Below, in pieces: positions 7,390-15,194 of a stretch of 64,000 nucleotides of DNA; the first letter of the stretch is position 1; every line of letters begins with the position of its first letter. Both the position numbers and the translations under genes were made by a program. Below the pieces are notes generated by a model. That model was not told where the DNA came from. It saw only the letters and a list, made by a program, of their open reading frames with translations, and did no database searches. Source of the stretch: Bacteroidales bacterium UBA6851 (GTDB lineage: Bacteria > Bacteroidota > Bacteroidia > Bacteroidales > UBA932); contig DKDJ01000006.1 of the NCBI GenBank assembly GCA_002451795.1, forward strand, positions 84,381-148,380, written 5' to 3'.

Positions 7390-7592
7390 ACCTCCTCCGA
7401 TACATTGCACGGTTCATCGGCAGCATCCTCCTCACTGCCAGACATAGTATTTTCCAGATCTTTCAGTCGTCTGGAGACCTTGGTCCTAACATCCTCCTTG
7501 AATCGCTTTCCCTCCTCAGAGGATAAAAAAGACCCGATGACTACGCCGATAGCCGTACCAGCGATAAGCCCAAGTAATGTACTCTCTTTCAT
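7386..7592 (-). CDS. YtxH-domain small membrane protein
   Basis: A 68-residue protein with one N-terminal membrane segment (LLGLIAGTAIGVVIG) followed by a charged helix (SSEEGKRFKEDVRTKVSRRLKDLE), the classic YtxH layout. YtxH proteins are general-stress and envelope-associated, with no defined biochemistry. It sits 8 bases after the hydrolase stop and overlaps the holin-X-like gene by 4 bases. YtxH and holin-X neighbours recur in Bacteroidetes and probably form a membrane-stress module. Confidence 0.78.
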   Translation of the reverse strand: MKESTLLGLIAGTAIGVVIGSFLSSEEGKRFKEDVRTKVSRRLKDLENTMSGSEEDAADEPCNVSEEV

Positions 7593-7600
7593 ACGCGTAA

Positions 7601-8536
7601 TTATTTTGACAAATTGTCTGTTGTCCCAACTGCCAGACGGTCAAGTATATAGTTCCACACATCCATCTTCCCTGTTTCGTTGAGTATCTCATGCCTCATG
7701 CCATCATACAACTTTAAATCCGTATTGGCATAGCCAACACGTTTCATGTGCTCAACGGCCTTATTGATATCCTGATCTGAAATACGGCAAGGGTCCTCAG
7801 CACCGGAGATAAAATGCACAGGAAGGGATGGATTCGCCATTTTCCACCCTTTTCCGGAATAACAGTCTTTCATAAGGGCAAGAAGATTAATAAAACCGTT
7901 GGCCGTAAAGGTAAACATACATAGAGGATCCTTGTGATACTCTGCCAGAATGTCAGGATCCGAGCAGACCCACGCAGCAGGATAACCCTCCTTTTCAAAC
8001 GGCTTATTATACGTGCCGAAAGAGAGACGCTGGAGAAGTCTTGAACGATAATGTCCACCCCTGAAAAACGCAGTCAGATGTGCCAGCACGCTTCCTGCCC
8101 ACCTGGCATTATTGTAACTCGGGCATCCGCACACGAACAGAGTGTCAATAGTGTCATCATAACGCTTAACATACGAACGTACGGCCATAGATCCCATGCT
8201 GTGTCCAATCAGCGTATAAGGCAGGGAAGGAAACATTTTCTCCACTTCCTCACGCACAGAATGTATATCCTCCACAAGCGCCTGCCAACCTCCCTTATAC
8301 ATATAGCCGAGATCATCCTTACCAAGTACGGACTCGCCATGTCCCCTATGGTCATGTATCACACATATATAGCCATGCTGTGAAAGGAACTCCATAAATG
8401 GAATATAACGCTCCTTATGTTCGCACATACCATGCACAATCTGAACTATGCCCTTTGGAGCACCTTCCGGCTTGCTAATAAGCACCGCAAGATTCAAGTC
8501 GTCGATTGAAGATCTGATATTGAGATGAGTAGTCAT
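7601..8536 (-). CDS. Alpha/beta hydrolase, serine aminopeptidase S33/monoacylglycerol lipase type
   Basis: A 311-residue cytoplasmic alpha/beta hydrolase. The oxyanion HGMCEHKERY, the nucleophile elbow GHSMGS, the acid ISGAEDP and the terminal YDGMRHE with the catalytic His are all present. The architecture is that of monoglyceride lipases/lysophospholipases. The start is placed at ATG 8536 because the reading frame upstream of it overlaps the divergent promoter palindrome (8601-8619) and is not domain-like. It leads a four-gene operon with YtxH and holin-X-like membrane proteins, consistent with membrane-lipid turnover under stress. Confidence 0.85.
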   Translation of the reverse strand: MTTHLNIRSSIDDLNLAVLISKPEGAPKGIVQIVHGMCEHKERYIPFMEFLSQHGYICVIHDHRGHGESVLGKDDLGYMYKGGWQALVEDIHSVREEVEKMFPSLPYTLIGHSMGSMAVRSYVKRYDDTIDTLFVCGCPSYNNARWAGSVLAHLTAFFRGGHYRSRLLQRLSFGTYNKPFEKEGYPAAWVCSDPDILAEYHKDPLCMFTFTANGFINLLALMKDCYSGKGWKMANPSLPVHFISGAEDPCRISDQDINKAVEHMKRVGYANTDLKLYDGMRHEILNETGKMDVWNYILDRLAVGTTDNLSK

Positions 8537-8600
8537 ATTGTCAGAATTAAACTTATAATCACCAATGTACAAATACAATACCATATTCCGAAAGTTTCCA

Positions 8601-8619
8601 TATATTTGCAGCAAATATA
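8601..8619. promoter_or_regulatory. Palindromic divergent promoter, back-to-back -7 boxes
   Basis: TATATTTGC-A-GCAAATATA is a perfect 19-bp inverted repeat. Each arm is a consensus TAnnTTTG box, one for the DUF3298 lipoprotein (plus) and one for the lipase operon (minus). The arms overlap each other's start-site region, so the two promoters should exclude each other, or one symmetric regulator could cover both. Confidence 0.6.
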
Positions 8620-8631
8620 AACACGTGGTTA

Positions 8632-9438
8632 ATGAAGAGGATTTTGTTCTTCGGGGCTATGGTGGCAGCAGCCATCCTCCCCACAGCATGCATAAACAAC
8701 CGCACTTGCGGGACGAGTAGCCATCTGCAAATGACATTTACAAGAGATTCGGTATCGACTAAGACCAGTGCCGGGAGTCTCTCCATAGCATACGATGCCG
8801 CATCGGACCACGAGTCGCAGTTAAGCATCGCCATAGATGAGTTCTTAAGCGAATCACTTGGAGGCACTTATGAAGGGGATATCACCATGTGCGACTCGTT
8901 GGTCGCTTTCTATCAGCGCCAGAAATCCGACTCTATGACAGTGTTCTACAATGAATACCTTGCAGATTCAGGAATTGATGCCGAAAGCAGATGTTTCGAT
9001 GAGGTCAGCTATGACAAGATAGCTGAAGGGGAAAGGTACGTCACCTTCCTCTACACGGAAACGAGTTACATGGGAGGTGCGCACGGATCTACCATCTACA
9101 AAGGCGCCACATTCAGGAAAAGCGACGGAAGGCGTATCGGCTGGGATGTTGTAGCTCCGGACCAATACTCGGAGAACATACAGAAAGTCATTGACCGTGG
9201 TCTTCGTGAATATTGGGGACTGACTCCTTCAGACAACCTTAGGGAGTATCTTTTCGATGACAGCAAATACACTATCAAACTGCCGGCCTGTGCACCGCTC
9301 TTCGGACCAGAAGGCATCACCTTCATCTATAATGAATATGAGATTGCTGCCTATGCATCCGGAAGACCGTCTTTCACTGTCCCTTACTCAGCACTCGAGC
9401 CGGAAATGATGGTGACAGCAAGACGTCTAACGGAGTAG
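8632..9438 (+). CDS. DUF3298-domain lipoprotein
   Basis: A 268-residue exported protein with a lipoprotein signal peptide (charged MKR, hydrophobic stretch, lipobox LPTAC with Cys20). The body matches the DUF4163/DUF3298 (RsiV-like) fold: SYMGGAHGSTIYKGATF, GRRIGWDVV and the terminal FTVPYSALEPEM are family features. RsiV in Bacillus binds lysozyme, but here there is no anti-sigma helix or sigma gene, so a ligand-binding envelope role is only inferred. It is transcribed from the palindromic divergent promoter. A 6-bp hairpin (9435-9440 with 9446-9451) spans its stop. Confidence 0.82.
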   Translation: MKRILFFGAMVAAAILPTACINNRTCGTSSHLQMTFTRDSVSTKTSAGSLSIAYDAASDHESQLSIAIDEFLSESLGGTYEGDITMCDSLVAFYQRQKSDSMTVFYNEYLADSGIDAESRCFDEVSYDKIAEGERYVTFLYTETSYMGGAHGSTIYKGATFRKSDGRRIGWDVVAPDQYSENIQKVIDRGLREYWGLTPSDNLREYLFDDSKYTIKLPACAPLFGPEGITFIYNEYEIAAYASGRPSFTVPYSALEPEMMVTARRLTE

Positions 9439-9459
9439 GCACAAAGCCTACATATATCG

Positions 9460-10392
9460 CTAATCCACAGGCTTCAGCTGATCTATTGTCACCAGACCAT
9501 TGACTATGGCATAGATAGCAAGCCCAGAAGGGGAGTGTATCTGAAGTTTGGAAGATATGTTCCTCCTATGGGTATTGACTGTGTTGACGCTTATGAAAAG
9601 GTGATCCGCTATCTCCTTGCTGGACATTCCCTTAGCAATACATATCACTATATCCTTCTCGCGGCTGCTCAAAAGCGCTTCATCATCTTGTGATGGGCTT
9701 TCAACATTTGCACGTGACTTCTCAAGCGCCTCTACGGCCGGCACGAAAAGTTCATCCTCCACCAGACAATGCGACTTCAAGTCCTGCTCGCAGTTGATGA
9801 TATCATACAGCACCTCACACAGGAGGTCATTACCTTTCTGCGGATAGTAACGTATAATAATGTCTTTCAATTCCTTAAGTTTATCGTCCATGTGATTGTG
9901 CTTGCTTGCAAACATGGCAATGGTATAGTCACCGACAGTCTTTCCGGCAACGAGCGAGTTCACGTACTCAAACACGACATTGTTCTCATAAGTCATGTGA
10001 TTCCTCACCTCAGTCACATACTCGTCGAAGAACTTCAGGATCAAAAAAGCAAGTTCATCAGTCCCGGAACAATCAATCGCCTCCAACAGCCTTCTTCTTA
10101 TTGAGGGCAATTTGAAATCGAGGAAATACACGTGTGCCTGCCTAAGATAAGGGACAAGCGAGGGAAGGCTCACGGCATGAACACCGCTGCCCTTGCCACA
10201 TATCAAGTCCGAGACTGCAAGAAGTGTTTCAGTATCCACATTGTGCTCCCGGCACACCTCTCCCACAGTTTTGTCACCAAAACCAAGGGAAATGCCGAAG
10301 CGGCTGATAACCATAATCAATGAACTCTCCGCGCTGATCAAATCGCGCATCTTCTGATATGAATTGAACGAATCTGCCATGAACATAATCAT
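9460..10392 (-). CDS. Hemerythrin-like sensor fused to LuxR-type HTH regulator
   Basis: A 310-residue regulator. Residues about 30-65 resemble the DUF542 start of ScdA/YtfE proteins (GDKTVGEVCREHNVD). The middle carries a hemerythrin-like bundle with candidate iron ligands in RQAHVYF, RNHMTYEN, ASKHNHMDD and KSHCLVEDELF. The last 65 residues are a LuxR HTH (LSSREKDIVICIAKGMSSKEIADHLF, then VNTHRRNI). The architecture suggests a di-iron sensor of oxygen, nitric oxide or peroxide. It is divergent from the aldehyde dehydrogenase operon with overlapping promoters. Several ATGs lie at the start (10392, 10386, 10380); the first is used here. Confidence 0.82.
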   Translation of the reverse strand: MIMFMADSFNSYQKMRDLISAESSLIMVISRFGISLGFGDKTVGEVCREHNVDTETLLAVSDLICGKGSGVHAVSLPSLVPYLRQAHVYFLDFKLPSIRRRLLEAIDCSGTDELAFLILKFFDEYVTEVRNHMTYENNVVFEYVNSLVAGKTVGDYTIAMFASKHNHMDDKLKELKDIIIRYYPQKGNDLLCEVLYDIINCEQDLKSHCLVEDELFVPAVEALEKSRANVESPSQDDEALLSSREKDIVICIAKGMSSKEIADHLFISVNTVNTHRRNISSKLQIHSPSGLAIYAIVNGLVTIDQLKPVD

Positions 10393-10400
10393 TTAACCTG

Positions 10401-10431
10401 CAAAAATACTGATTTTCTCGTTTGCAACAAT
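10401..10431 (-). promoter_or_regulatory. Promoter of the hemerythrin-LuxR gene
   Basis: On the minus strand ATTG (10428-10431), a 19-base spacer and TATTTTTG (10401-10408) fit the -33/-7 pattern. It overlaps the divergent promoter at 10421-10452. Confidence 0.55.
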
Positions 10432-10452
10432 CCCCATTAATGAGTATTTTTG
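10421..10452 (+). promoter_or_regulatory. Promoter of the aldehyde dehydrogenase-LrgAB operon
   Basis: TTTG (10421-10424), exactly 20 bases, then TATTTTTG (10445-10452) is a full match to the Bacteroidetes consensus. The -33 box lies inside the spacer of the opposing promoter, so the two cannot be occupied together. Confidence 0.72.
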
Positions 10453-10480
10453 CACGTTTGAGGGTTAATACGAAAGCATT

Positions 10481-11854
10481 ATGGAGAATACATCAGAGGA
10501 TAGGATTTACCAGATTCACCAGTCTCAAAAAGAGTTTTTTGCGAGGTATGAGACACTTGATATCAAGTTTAGAAAAGAGAATCTTAGAAAGTTACAATCT
10601 GCTCTCTATAAGTGGGAAAGACCACTTTATGAAGCCCTTTGGCACGACCTTCACAAGTCAGAAGAGGAGAGTTTCCTATGCGAGTTGAGCATTGTCCATG
10701 CGGAGATTCGTGACGCCATCCGACACCTTGGTTCATGGACAAGACCAACCCACGTGCACACCCCAGTCTCACTTTTCCCATCACGCAGCATGATAGAAAG
10801 CCAGCCGCTTGGATGCACACTTATCATTGCCCCTTGGAACTATCCGATCCAACTACTTCTCAACCCTCTGGTCGGAGCTATTGCAGCAGGATGTACTGCT
10901 GTACTCAAGCCCTCACCATACGTTCCTACCGTCACAGAAGTCATAACAAAAATGATTTCTGAGACATTTGATGAGAAGTACATCGCTATAGTAAATGGAG
11001 GCCGTAACGTCAACGGAACGCTACTCGCTCTCCGATGGGATATGATCTTTTTCACAGGCAGCCCTTCGCTTGGAAAGACAGTCATGCAGGCTGCTGCGCA
11101 AAACCTTACTCCTGTTGTACTTGAACTGGGAGGGAAAAGCCCATGCATCGTGGACAAGGATGCAGACATAAGACTATCAGCCAGAAGGATAGCATGGGGA
11201 AAGAGCCTAAATGCAGGACAGACATGCATTGCTCCAGATTACATACTGGTTCATGAGTCCGTCAAGGAATGTTTTGTACGGGAACTATCTGAGCAGTTCG
11301 AGTCCCTCTACGATTCGAACGTGCACGCCAGCAAGCATTTCGCCAGAATCGTATCCGACAAGGCATTCGACAGACTGGAGTCATACCTTAGAGAAGGAGA
11401 CATAGTCTATGGCGGTGAGCGAAATAGAAACGAACGCTACATTGCACCTTCCATCATTGACCATGTTCATGATTCTTATGCCATAATGCATGAAGAGATA
11501 TTCGGACCAATTTTCCCCATCCGTAGTTTCAAATGCATCGATGAAGTACTCGAATATGTCAATTCAAAAGAGCGCCCTTTGGCCTTATACTACTTCGGGC
11601 ACAAAAACGCGGATTATATCAGAAGCCACTCATATTCAGGAGGATGCTGCATCAACGATACCATCATGCACATCGCCAATTCAAAGCTTCCATTCGGGGG
11701 CGTCGGCAATTCAGGCATAGGGGCTTACCACGGTAAAGCAAGCTTTGATGCGTTCTCGCACAAACGCTCCATACTGAAAACCCCGACCTGGATCGATACA
11801 CCATTCAGATATATGCCCTACAGGTTGTTCAAGGCAGTAAAGAAATTATTGTAA
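10481..11854 (+). CDS. NAD(P)-dependent aldehyde dehydrogenase, class 3 type
   Basis: A 457-residue cytoplasmic dehydrogenase oxidising aldehydes to acids. The length and N-terminus fit ALDH3/coniferyl aldehyde dehydrogenase types. PWNYPIQLLLNPLVGAIAAG, FFTGSPSLGKTVMQAAA (cofactor), the general base in LELGGKSPC and the catalytic Cys249 in NAGQTCIAPDY are present. It heads an operon: the kinase-like gene follows after 2 bases and LrgAB after that. Divergence from a hemerythrin-LuxR regulator suggests induction by redox or carbonyl stress. The substrate is not deducible. Confidence 0.92.
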   Translation: MENTSEDRIYQIHQSQKEFFARYETLDIKFRKENLRKLQSALYKWERPLYEALWHDLHKSEEESFLCELSIVHAEIRDAIRHLGSWTRPTHVHTPVSLFPSRSMIESQPLGCTLIIAPWNYPIQLLLNPLVGAIAAGCTAVLKPSPYVPTVTEVITKMISETFDEKYIAIVNGGRNVNGTLLALRWDMIFFTGSPSLGKTVMQAAAQNLTPVVLELGGKSPCIVDKDADIRLSARRIAWGKSLNAGQTCIAPDYILVHESVKECFVRELSEQFESLYDSNVHASKHFARIVSDKAFDRLESYLREGDIVYGGERNRNERYIAPSIIDHVHDSYAIMHEEIFGPIFPIRSFKCIDEVLEYVNSKERPLALYYFGHKNADYIRSHSYSGGCCINDTIMHIANSKLPFGGVGNSGIGAYHGKASFDAFSHKRSILKTPTWIDTPFRYMPYRLFKAVKKLL

Positions 11855-11856
11855 AT

Positions 11857-12423
11857 ATGATTATAACCATAGCGAGACAGTGCGGATGCGGCGCGCTTCA
11901 CATAGGGAAACTCTTATCGGACAAATATAGAGTACCTTTGTTTTCAAGGCAGAATCTCCTTGATATGGCTCGAGATAAAGGACTCGAATCTAATATGTTA
12001 GACTTTTTCGAAGAGCGTCCAGCGGACGAACTCCAACTTTCTATTCTTCTGGAGAATAGCGACATTATGGCACGTTTCAGAGAGGCTTTCTCTTCTATGA
12101 TAGGTCCGATGGACTGCATTGTGGTAGGCCGATGCGGCAATATTATATTTGACCATAGGTCTGATCTCGTATCAGTATTCCTAAAAGGGGATAGGCAGCA
12201 ACGCATACGCAATATAGCCGAAACTGAAAACATAAGTCTTAGGGAAGCCGCAGAAATGGTAGATAGGATGGATGATTGTAGGGCAAACTATCACAAATAT
12301 TACACAGGGCACACTTGGGGAGCAGCGCAAGACTATGACCTATGCGTAGACAGTTGCCGCCTGGGGGAGAGCGCAACCGTAGGCATCATCAGCCTGTACA
12401 TTGAAAAATCAGCAAGATTATGA
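11857..12423 (+). CDS. Cytidylate kinase-like family protein
   Basis: A 188-residue P-loop protein of the cytidylate-kinase-like (Cytidylate_kin2) family. The P-loop region RQCGCGALHIGKLL is modified relative to true Cmk, and IVVGRCGNIIF is the family's second motif. The lid-like YHKYYTGHTWGAAQDYDLCVDS is typical. These proteins are abundant in gut anaerobes and their substrate is undefined, so CMP kinase activity should not be assumed. It begins 2 bases after the aldehyde dehydrogenase and its stop overlaps the lrgA start by 4 bases. Confidence 0.85.
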   Translation: MIITIARQCGCGALHIGKLLSDKYRVPLFSRQNLLDMARDKGLESNMLDFFEERPADELQLSILLENSDIMARFREAFSSMIGPMDCIVVGRCGNIIFDHRSDLVSVFLKGDRQQRIRNIAETENISLREAAEMVDRMDDCRANYHKYYTGHTWGAAQDYDLCVDSCRLGESATVGIISLYIEKSARL

Positions 12424-12776
12424 AGTATCTATTCCAATTCTTGATAATATTGGCATTCGCGTTCCTTGGGGAGCTGCTGCACTTTTTTCTGCCATTGCCC
12501 ATTCCTGCGAGTATCTATGGAATTGTACTTCTCTTCCTTGCGCTTGAATTCAAGATAGTGAAGATAAGTGACATACGGGAGACCAGCACCTTTCTGATAG
12601 CAGTAATGCCTATCATGTTCCTTCCGCCTGCTGTGGGCGTGATTGACTCATGGGATATGGTCAAGGAGTCATGGTTTCCATACGTGGCAGTGACTCTTAT
12701 AAGTACAATAGTTGTCATGGGCATTACAGGGGTAATAACACAAGCCGTGATCAGAAAGGGGAGGAAGAACCAATGA
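12420..12776 (+). CDS. lrgA: CidA/LrgA family membrane protein
   Basis: A 118-residue inner-membrane protein with four hydrophobic segments and the family signatures PIPASIYGI and MPIMFLPPAVGVI. CidA/LrgA proteins were described as holin-like modulators of murein hydrolase activity and, with LrgB, act in metabolite (pyruvate-type) transport in several bacteria. Start and stop both overlap neighbours by 4 bases (ATGA), so it is translationally coupled to the kinase-like gene and lrgB. Confidence 0.9.
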   Translation: MKYLFQFLIILAFAFLGELLHFFLPLPIPASIYGIVLLFLALEFKIVKISDIRETSTFLIAVMPIMFLPPAVGVIDSWDMVKESWFPYVAVTLISTIVVMGITGVITQAVIRKGRKNQ

Positions 12777-13465
12777 AAGAATTATTCGAGTCTTCTGTAT
12801 TCATAGGCGTACTTATCAGTCTCGCTTCTTACTGGATAGGAGTATGGCTCAAGAAAAAGACAAGATTGTCATTCATGAATCCGCTTCTTATCTCCATTGT
12901 ACTAGTCATTATGTTTCTGCTTCTGACAGGTACAAGTTACGAGTCCTATAAGGCGGGAGCCCAGAGCCTAAGTTATCTGCTCACTCCAGCTACTATATGT
13001 CTTGCAGTTCCTCTGTATCAGCAGGTTGAGTTGCTTAAGAAGAATTGGAAAGCGGTAATTGCCGGAGTGCTGTCAGGGGTACTGTCAAGCCTTGTTTGCA
13101 TATTGCTTCTTGCAATTCTATTTCATTTTGACCATACTACATACGTCACTTTCCTGCCCAAATCCATAACCACGGCCATAGGTATGGGGGTGGCAGAGGA
13201 ACTCGGAGGTTACGTATCCCTGTCTGTGGTGGTAATAGTCATAACCGGAGTATTGGGCAATGTCCTTGCGGAATTTGTGCTTAAACTCTTCAGAATTGAA
13301 GAGCCAATAGCCAAAGGTATAGCCATCGGAGCCAGTTCGCACGCTGTCGGCACAGCAAAGGCCATGGAAATCGGCCCTGTGGAGGGTGCCATGAGCAGCC
13401 TATCCATTGTGGTCTGCGGTATTCTTACAGTGGTAGGGGCATCCGTGTTCGCCAATTTCATTTAA
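12773..13465 (+). CDS. lrgB: LrgB family membrane protein
   Basis: A 230-residue polytopic inner-membrane protein, partner of LrgA. Family motifs PATICLAVPLYQQ, FLPKSITTAIGMGVAEELGG and GASSHAVGTAKAMEIG are intact. The start at 12773 is chosen by the ATGA overlap with lrgA; a longer upstream frame reads through lrgA sequence and is not credible. It is the last gene of the aldehyde dehydrogenase operon and its stop overlaps the stop of the convergent HD/AlkD gene by 8 bases, leaving no room for a separate terminator. Confidence 0.93.
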   Translation: MKELFESSVFIGVLISLASYWIGVWLKKKTRLSFMNPLLISIVLVIMFLLLTGTSYESYKAGAQSLSYLLTPATICLAVPLYQQVELLKKNWKAVIAGVLSGVLSSLVCILLLAILFHFDHTTYVTFLPKSITTAIGMGVAEELGGYVSLSVVVIVITGVLGNVLAEFVLKLFRIEEPIAKGIAIGASSHAVGTAKAMEIGPVEGAMSSLSIVVCGILTVVGASVFANFI

Positions 13466-14786
13466 CCCTTTTCCCTGGCAGAAAAGGTTCTACTTTATTT
13501 GTGCGGAAGGATTCACGGGCCTTGCGCACGTAAAGTCTTAGTATGTCAGAAGGTATACCACATTCTGCTGAGGATACGAACTCGCGAGTGCGCATCTCAT
13601 CTTTGGCAAGGGCTGTCGCAAGCAGCCAGGCCACGGACATCCTGACGTAGTAAGGCTCGCCGTCGCGCAGATGCATTCCTTTCAAAGCTTCAAAGCTTCT
13701 GGCTATGGTATCTGGCGTCAGGAAGCAACACATCATCAGAACAATACCGACCCTTCTTGTAAACTCTTCCCCGGATTTGAGTAGCCTGCATATATATAAC
13801 CATACCTTATCCGAAGCAGAAGGTCTTCGTGCCCATCTTGCGTTGCAGCAGAAAGTATCACACACGGCCCAGCTGTTCACCGCTGGCAGATAATCATCGA
13901 CCATCGCCAGCCGCTCGTCAATATCGCATTTAAGGGAATCAATAACCAGCCCCCAAATGCTACGTTCCTCATGAGAGAGCGTGCTGGCCGTACATTTCCA
14001 GTCATCTAGCCATTCCCTCACATCCTCTCGAGCCGCAATAGACTTTGCTTCCGACATCATCTCAGGCTTATGCATTCCGAGCACAACAGTCCCTGGACCG
14101 GGCGTTACGATCCTTATATGCCCTTCGCGGTAGTGGGCATCCGTCTTGAAACGTTCGCAGACATAAGGCAGATATTTCTTTTCTCGGTAGATAACGTCGA
14201 ACATCTGTCTCAACCTTGCTTCGTCAGCAATAAGGCTCCGCAGTTCTGCAAGACGTGCCGCATTATCAGACTCTGGAATCCATAGTTTCAGATACCCGCC
14301 TTCGGCATATTTCTCTTTCAAATGAGATAGAGCCCTCTCCCACATCTGCCTTCGGTTCATCTGCGGGTAGTGGTCGAACCCATAGAGGACTGTCCGGCGA
14401 ACCACCGTTTCAGGCTCAATCTGCCTGTCAGCTTCAGCGACGATGCGCCCATAGATGCTCCTCGGTGGATTTTTTCCCGAGGCGCGATGATCTTCTGCAG
14501 CCTGTGCGGCAAGTTCAATTTCATCCTCACTGAACCATTGGCGCAACATCATATCTTCATGGATCTTACGGGCAGAAGCAAGATGATGCTCCTCACGACC
14601 CTCGGATAGTCCGAGATCGTGATATGCTGCTGCAAGATATACCACTTCCGGCTTTACCGGATAGAACTTTGCGAGCTCCAGACTCCTTCTGATCACGCTC
14701 CTCACATGATCTTCCTTATGTGCCCCATCAAAGTCAGCATATTGCGGGATAATCTCCCTTTCGACATATTCCTTAAAACTTTCCAT
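13458..14786 (-). CDS. HD-domain hydrolase fused to AlkD-like DNA alkylation repair domain
   Basis: A 442-residue two-domain protein. Residues 1-200 are an HD phosphohydrolase domain: HKEDHVRS (H27), YHDLG (H56, D57) and EADRQIEP (D120) give the H...HD...D pattern. Residues about 205-440 match the AlkD/HEAT-repeat alkylation-repair family, with NSWAVCDTFC and YYVRMSVAWLLATAL as its typical segments. AlkD enzymes remove alkylated bases; the HD partner hydrolyses a phosphate ester or nucleotide. The fusion is unbroken, with no frameshift sign. A TACCTTTG -7-like box lies 11 bases upstream (14798-14805, minus). Confidence 0.82.
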   Translation of the reverse strand: MESFKEYVEREIIPQYADFDGAHKEDHVRSVIRRSLELAKFYPVKPEVVYLAAAYHDLGLSEGREEHHLASARKIHEDMMLRQWFSEDEIELAAQAAEDHRASGKNPPRSIYGRIVAEADRQIEPETVVRRTVLYGFDHYPQMNRRQMWERALSHLKEKYAEGGYLKLWIPESDNAARLAELRSLIADEARLRQMFDVIYREKKYLPYVCERFKTDAHYREGHIRIVTPGPGTVVLGMHKPEMMSEAKSIAAREDVREWLDDWKCTASTLSHEERSIWGLVIDSLKCDIDERLAMVDDYLPAVNSWAVCDTFCCNARWARRPSASDKVWLYICRLLKSGEEFTRRVGIVLMMCCFLTPDTIARSFEALKGMHLRDGEPYYVRMSVAWLLATALAKDEMRTREFVSSAECGIPSDILRLYVRKARESFRTNKVEPFLPGKRVK

Positions 14787-15032
14787 TTAACTAATTCCAA
14801 AGGTAAATAGATTTTTGAATCGTCGAAGATACAACTAAATTTCCAAGCGCCGACGTCAAATGTGGTGTAGTTCACTATTTACCATTATCGTTTCGTGAAA
14901 GAATCGACTTTCATGCACTGAAGCTCTCTTCGGATGAATTAAAGAAGCCCCCTGAGGTGCTCTTGTTGTCACCCAAGCAACAGATCAACTGTAATCATAC
15001 AGTAACACGCCTGTTCTTTCCCAAACTTTCGC

Positions 15033-15040
15033 TATCTTTG
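15033..15040 (+). promoter_or_regulatory. Predicted -7 box of obg
   Basis: TATCTTTG matches TAnnTTTG. It would start transcription about 150 bases before the obg ATG, an unusually long leader compared with other promoters in this window. Confidence 0.5.
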
Positions 15041-15044
15041 CACC

Positions 15045-15167
15045 TTTGAAAGCAAAAAAATGTCGCTTTCAAACAAAAAGTTCATTGACCTCAAAAGGTG
15101 AGTTAGAGGAGAAAGATTTTTTGTTACTCCGTTGTTACTCGGAGGTTAAAAAGGGTCTCAAAAGACC
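15045..15167 (+). promoter_or_regulatory. Structured 5' leader of obg with mini-ORF
   Basis: A perfect 9-bp inverted repeat (TTTGAAAGC 15045-15053 with GCTTTCAAA 15065-15073) begins at the predicted transcript start. A 13-codon ORF (ATG 15060 to TGA 15101) starts in its loop. Then an 11-base tandem repeat (TTGTTACTCCG/TTGTTACTCGG, 15121-15142) contains a CTCCG/CGGAG hairpin, and GGTCT-CAAA-AGACC (15154-15167) follows. No T-run follows, so it is not an evident attenuator. Control of obg translation or mRNA stability is the likely use. Confidence 0.45.
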
Positions 15168-15194
15168 ATTTATTTAATTGAAAAACAAAGAATT

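Larger units (their letters stand above)
14787..15194. other. Intergenic region, divergent promoters and obg leader
   Basis: No gene of normal size is seen in these 408 bases. The left edge holds a TACCTTTG box for the HD/AlkD gene. From 14830 to 15030 I see only short hairpins (for example ACTGT-AATCAT-ACAGT near 14988-15003). From 15033 onward lies the obg promoter and a leader of about 150 bases with several structured elements. Confidence 0.7.

Noticed and set aside
7039..7592. Holin-like genes as prophage remnant
   Set aside because: Neighbours are chromosomal stress genes and there are no phage structural, integrase or lysis genes.
13703..14100. Reverse-strand open frames in the HD/AlkD gene
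   Set aside because: They are shadows of the HD/AlkD coding frame, with low-quality protein sequence and no promoter.
14988..15003. Short ACTGT/ACAGT hairpin as a terminator
   Set aside because: It has no T-run and lies in a divergent region with no gene ending there.
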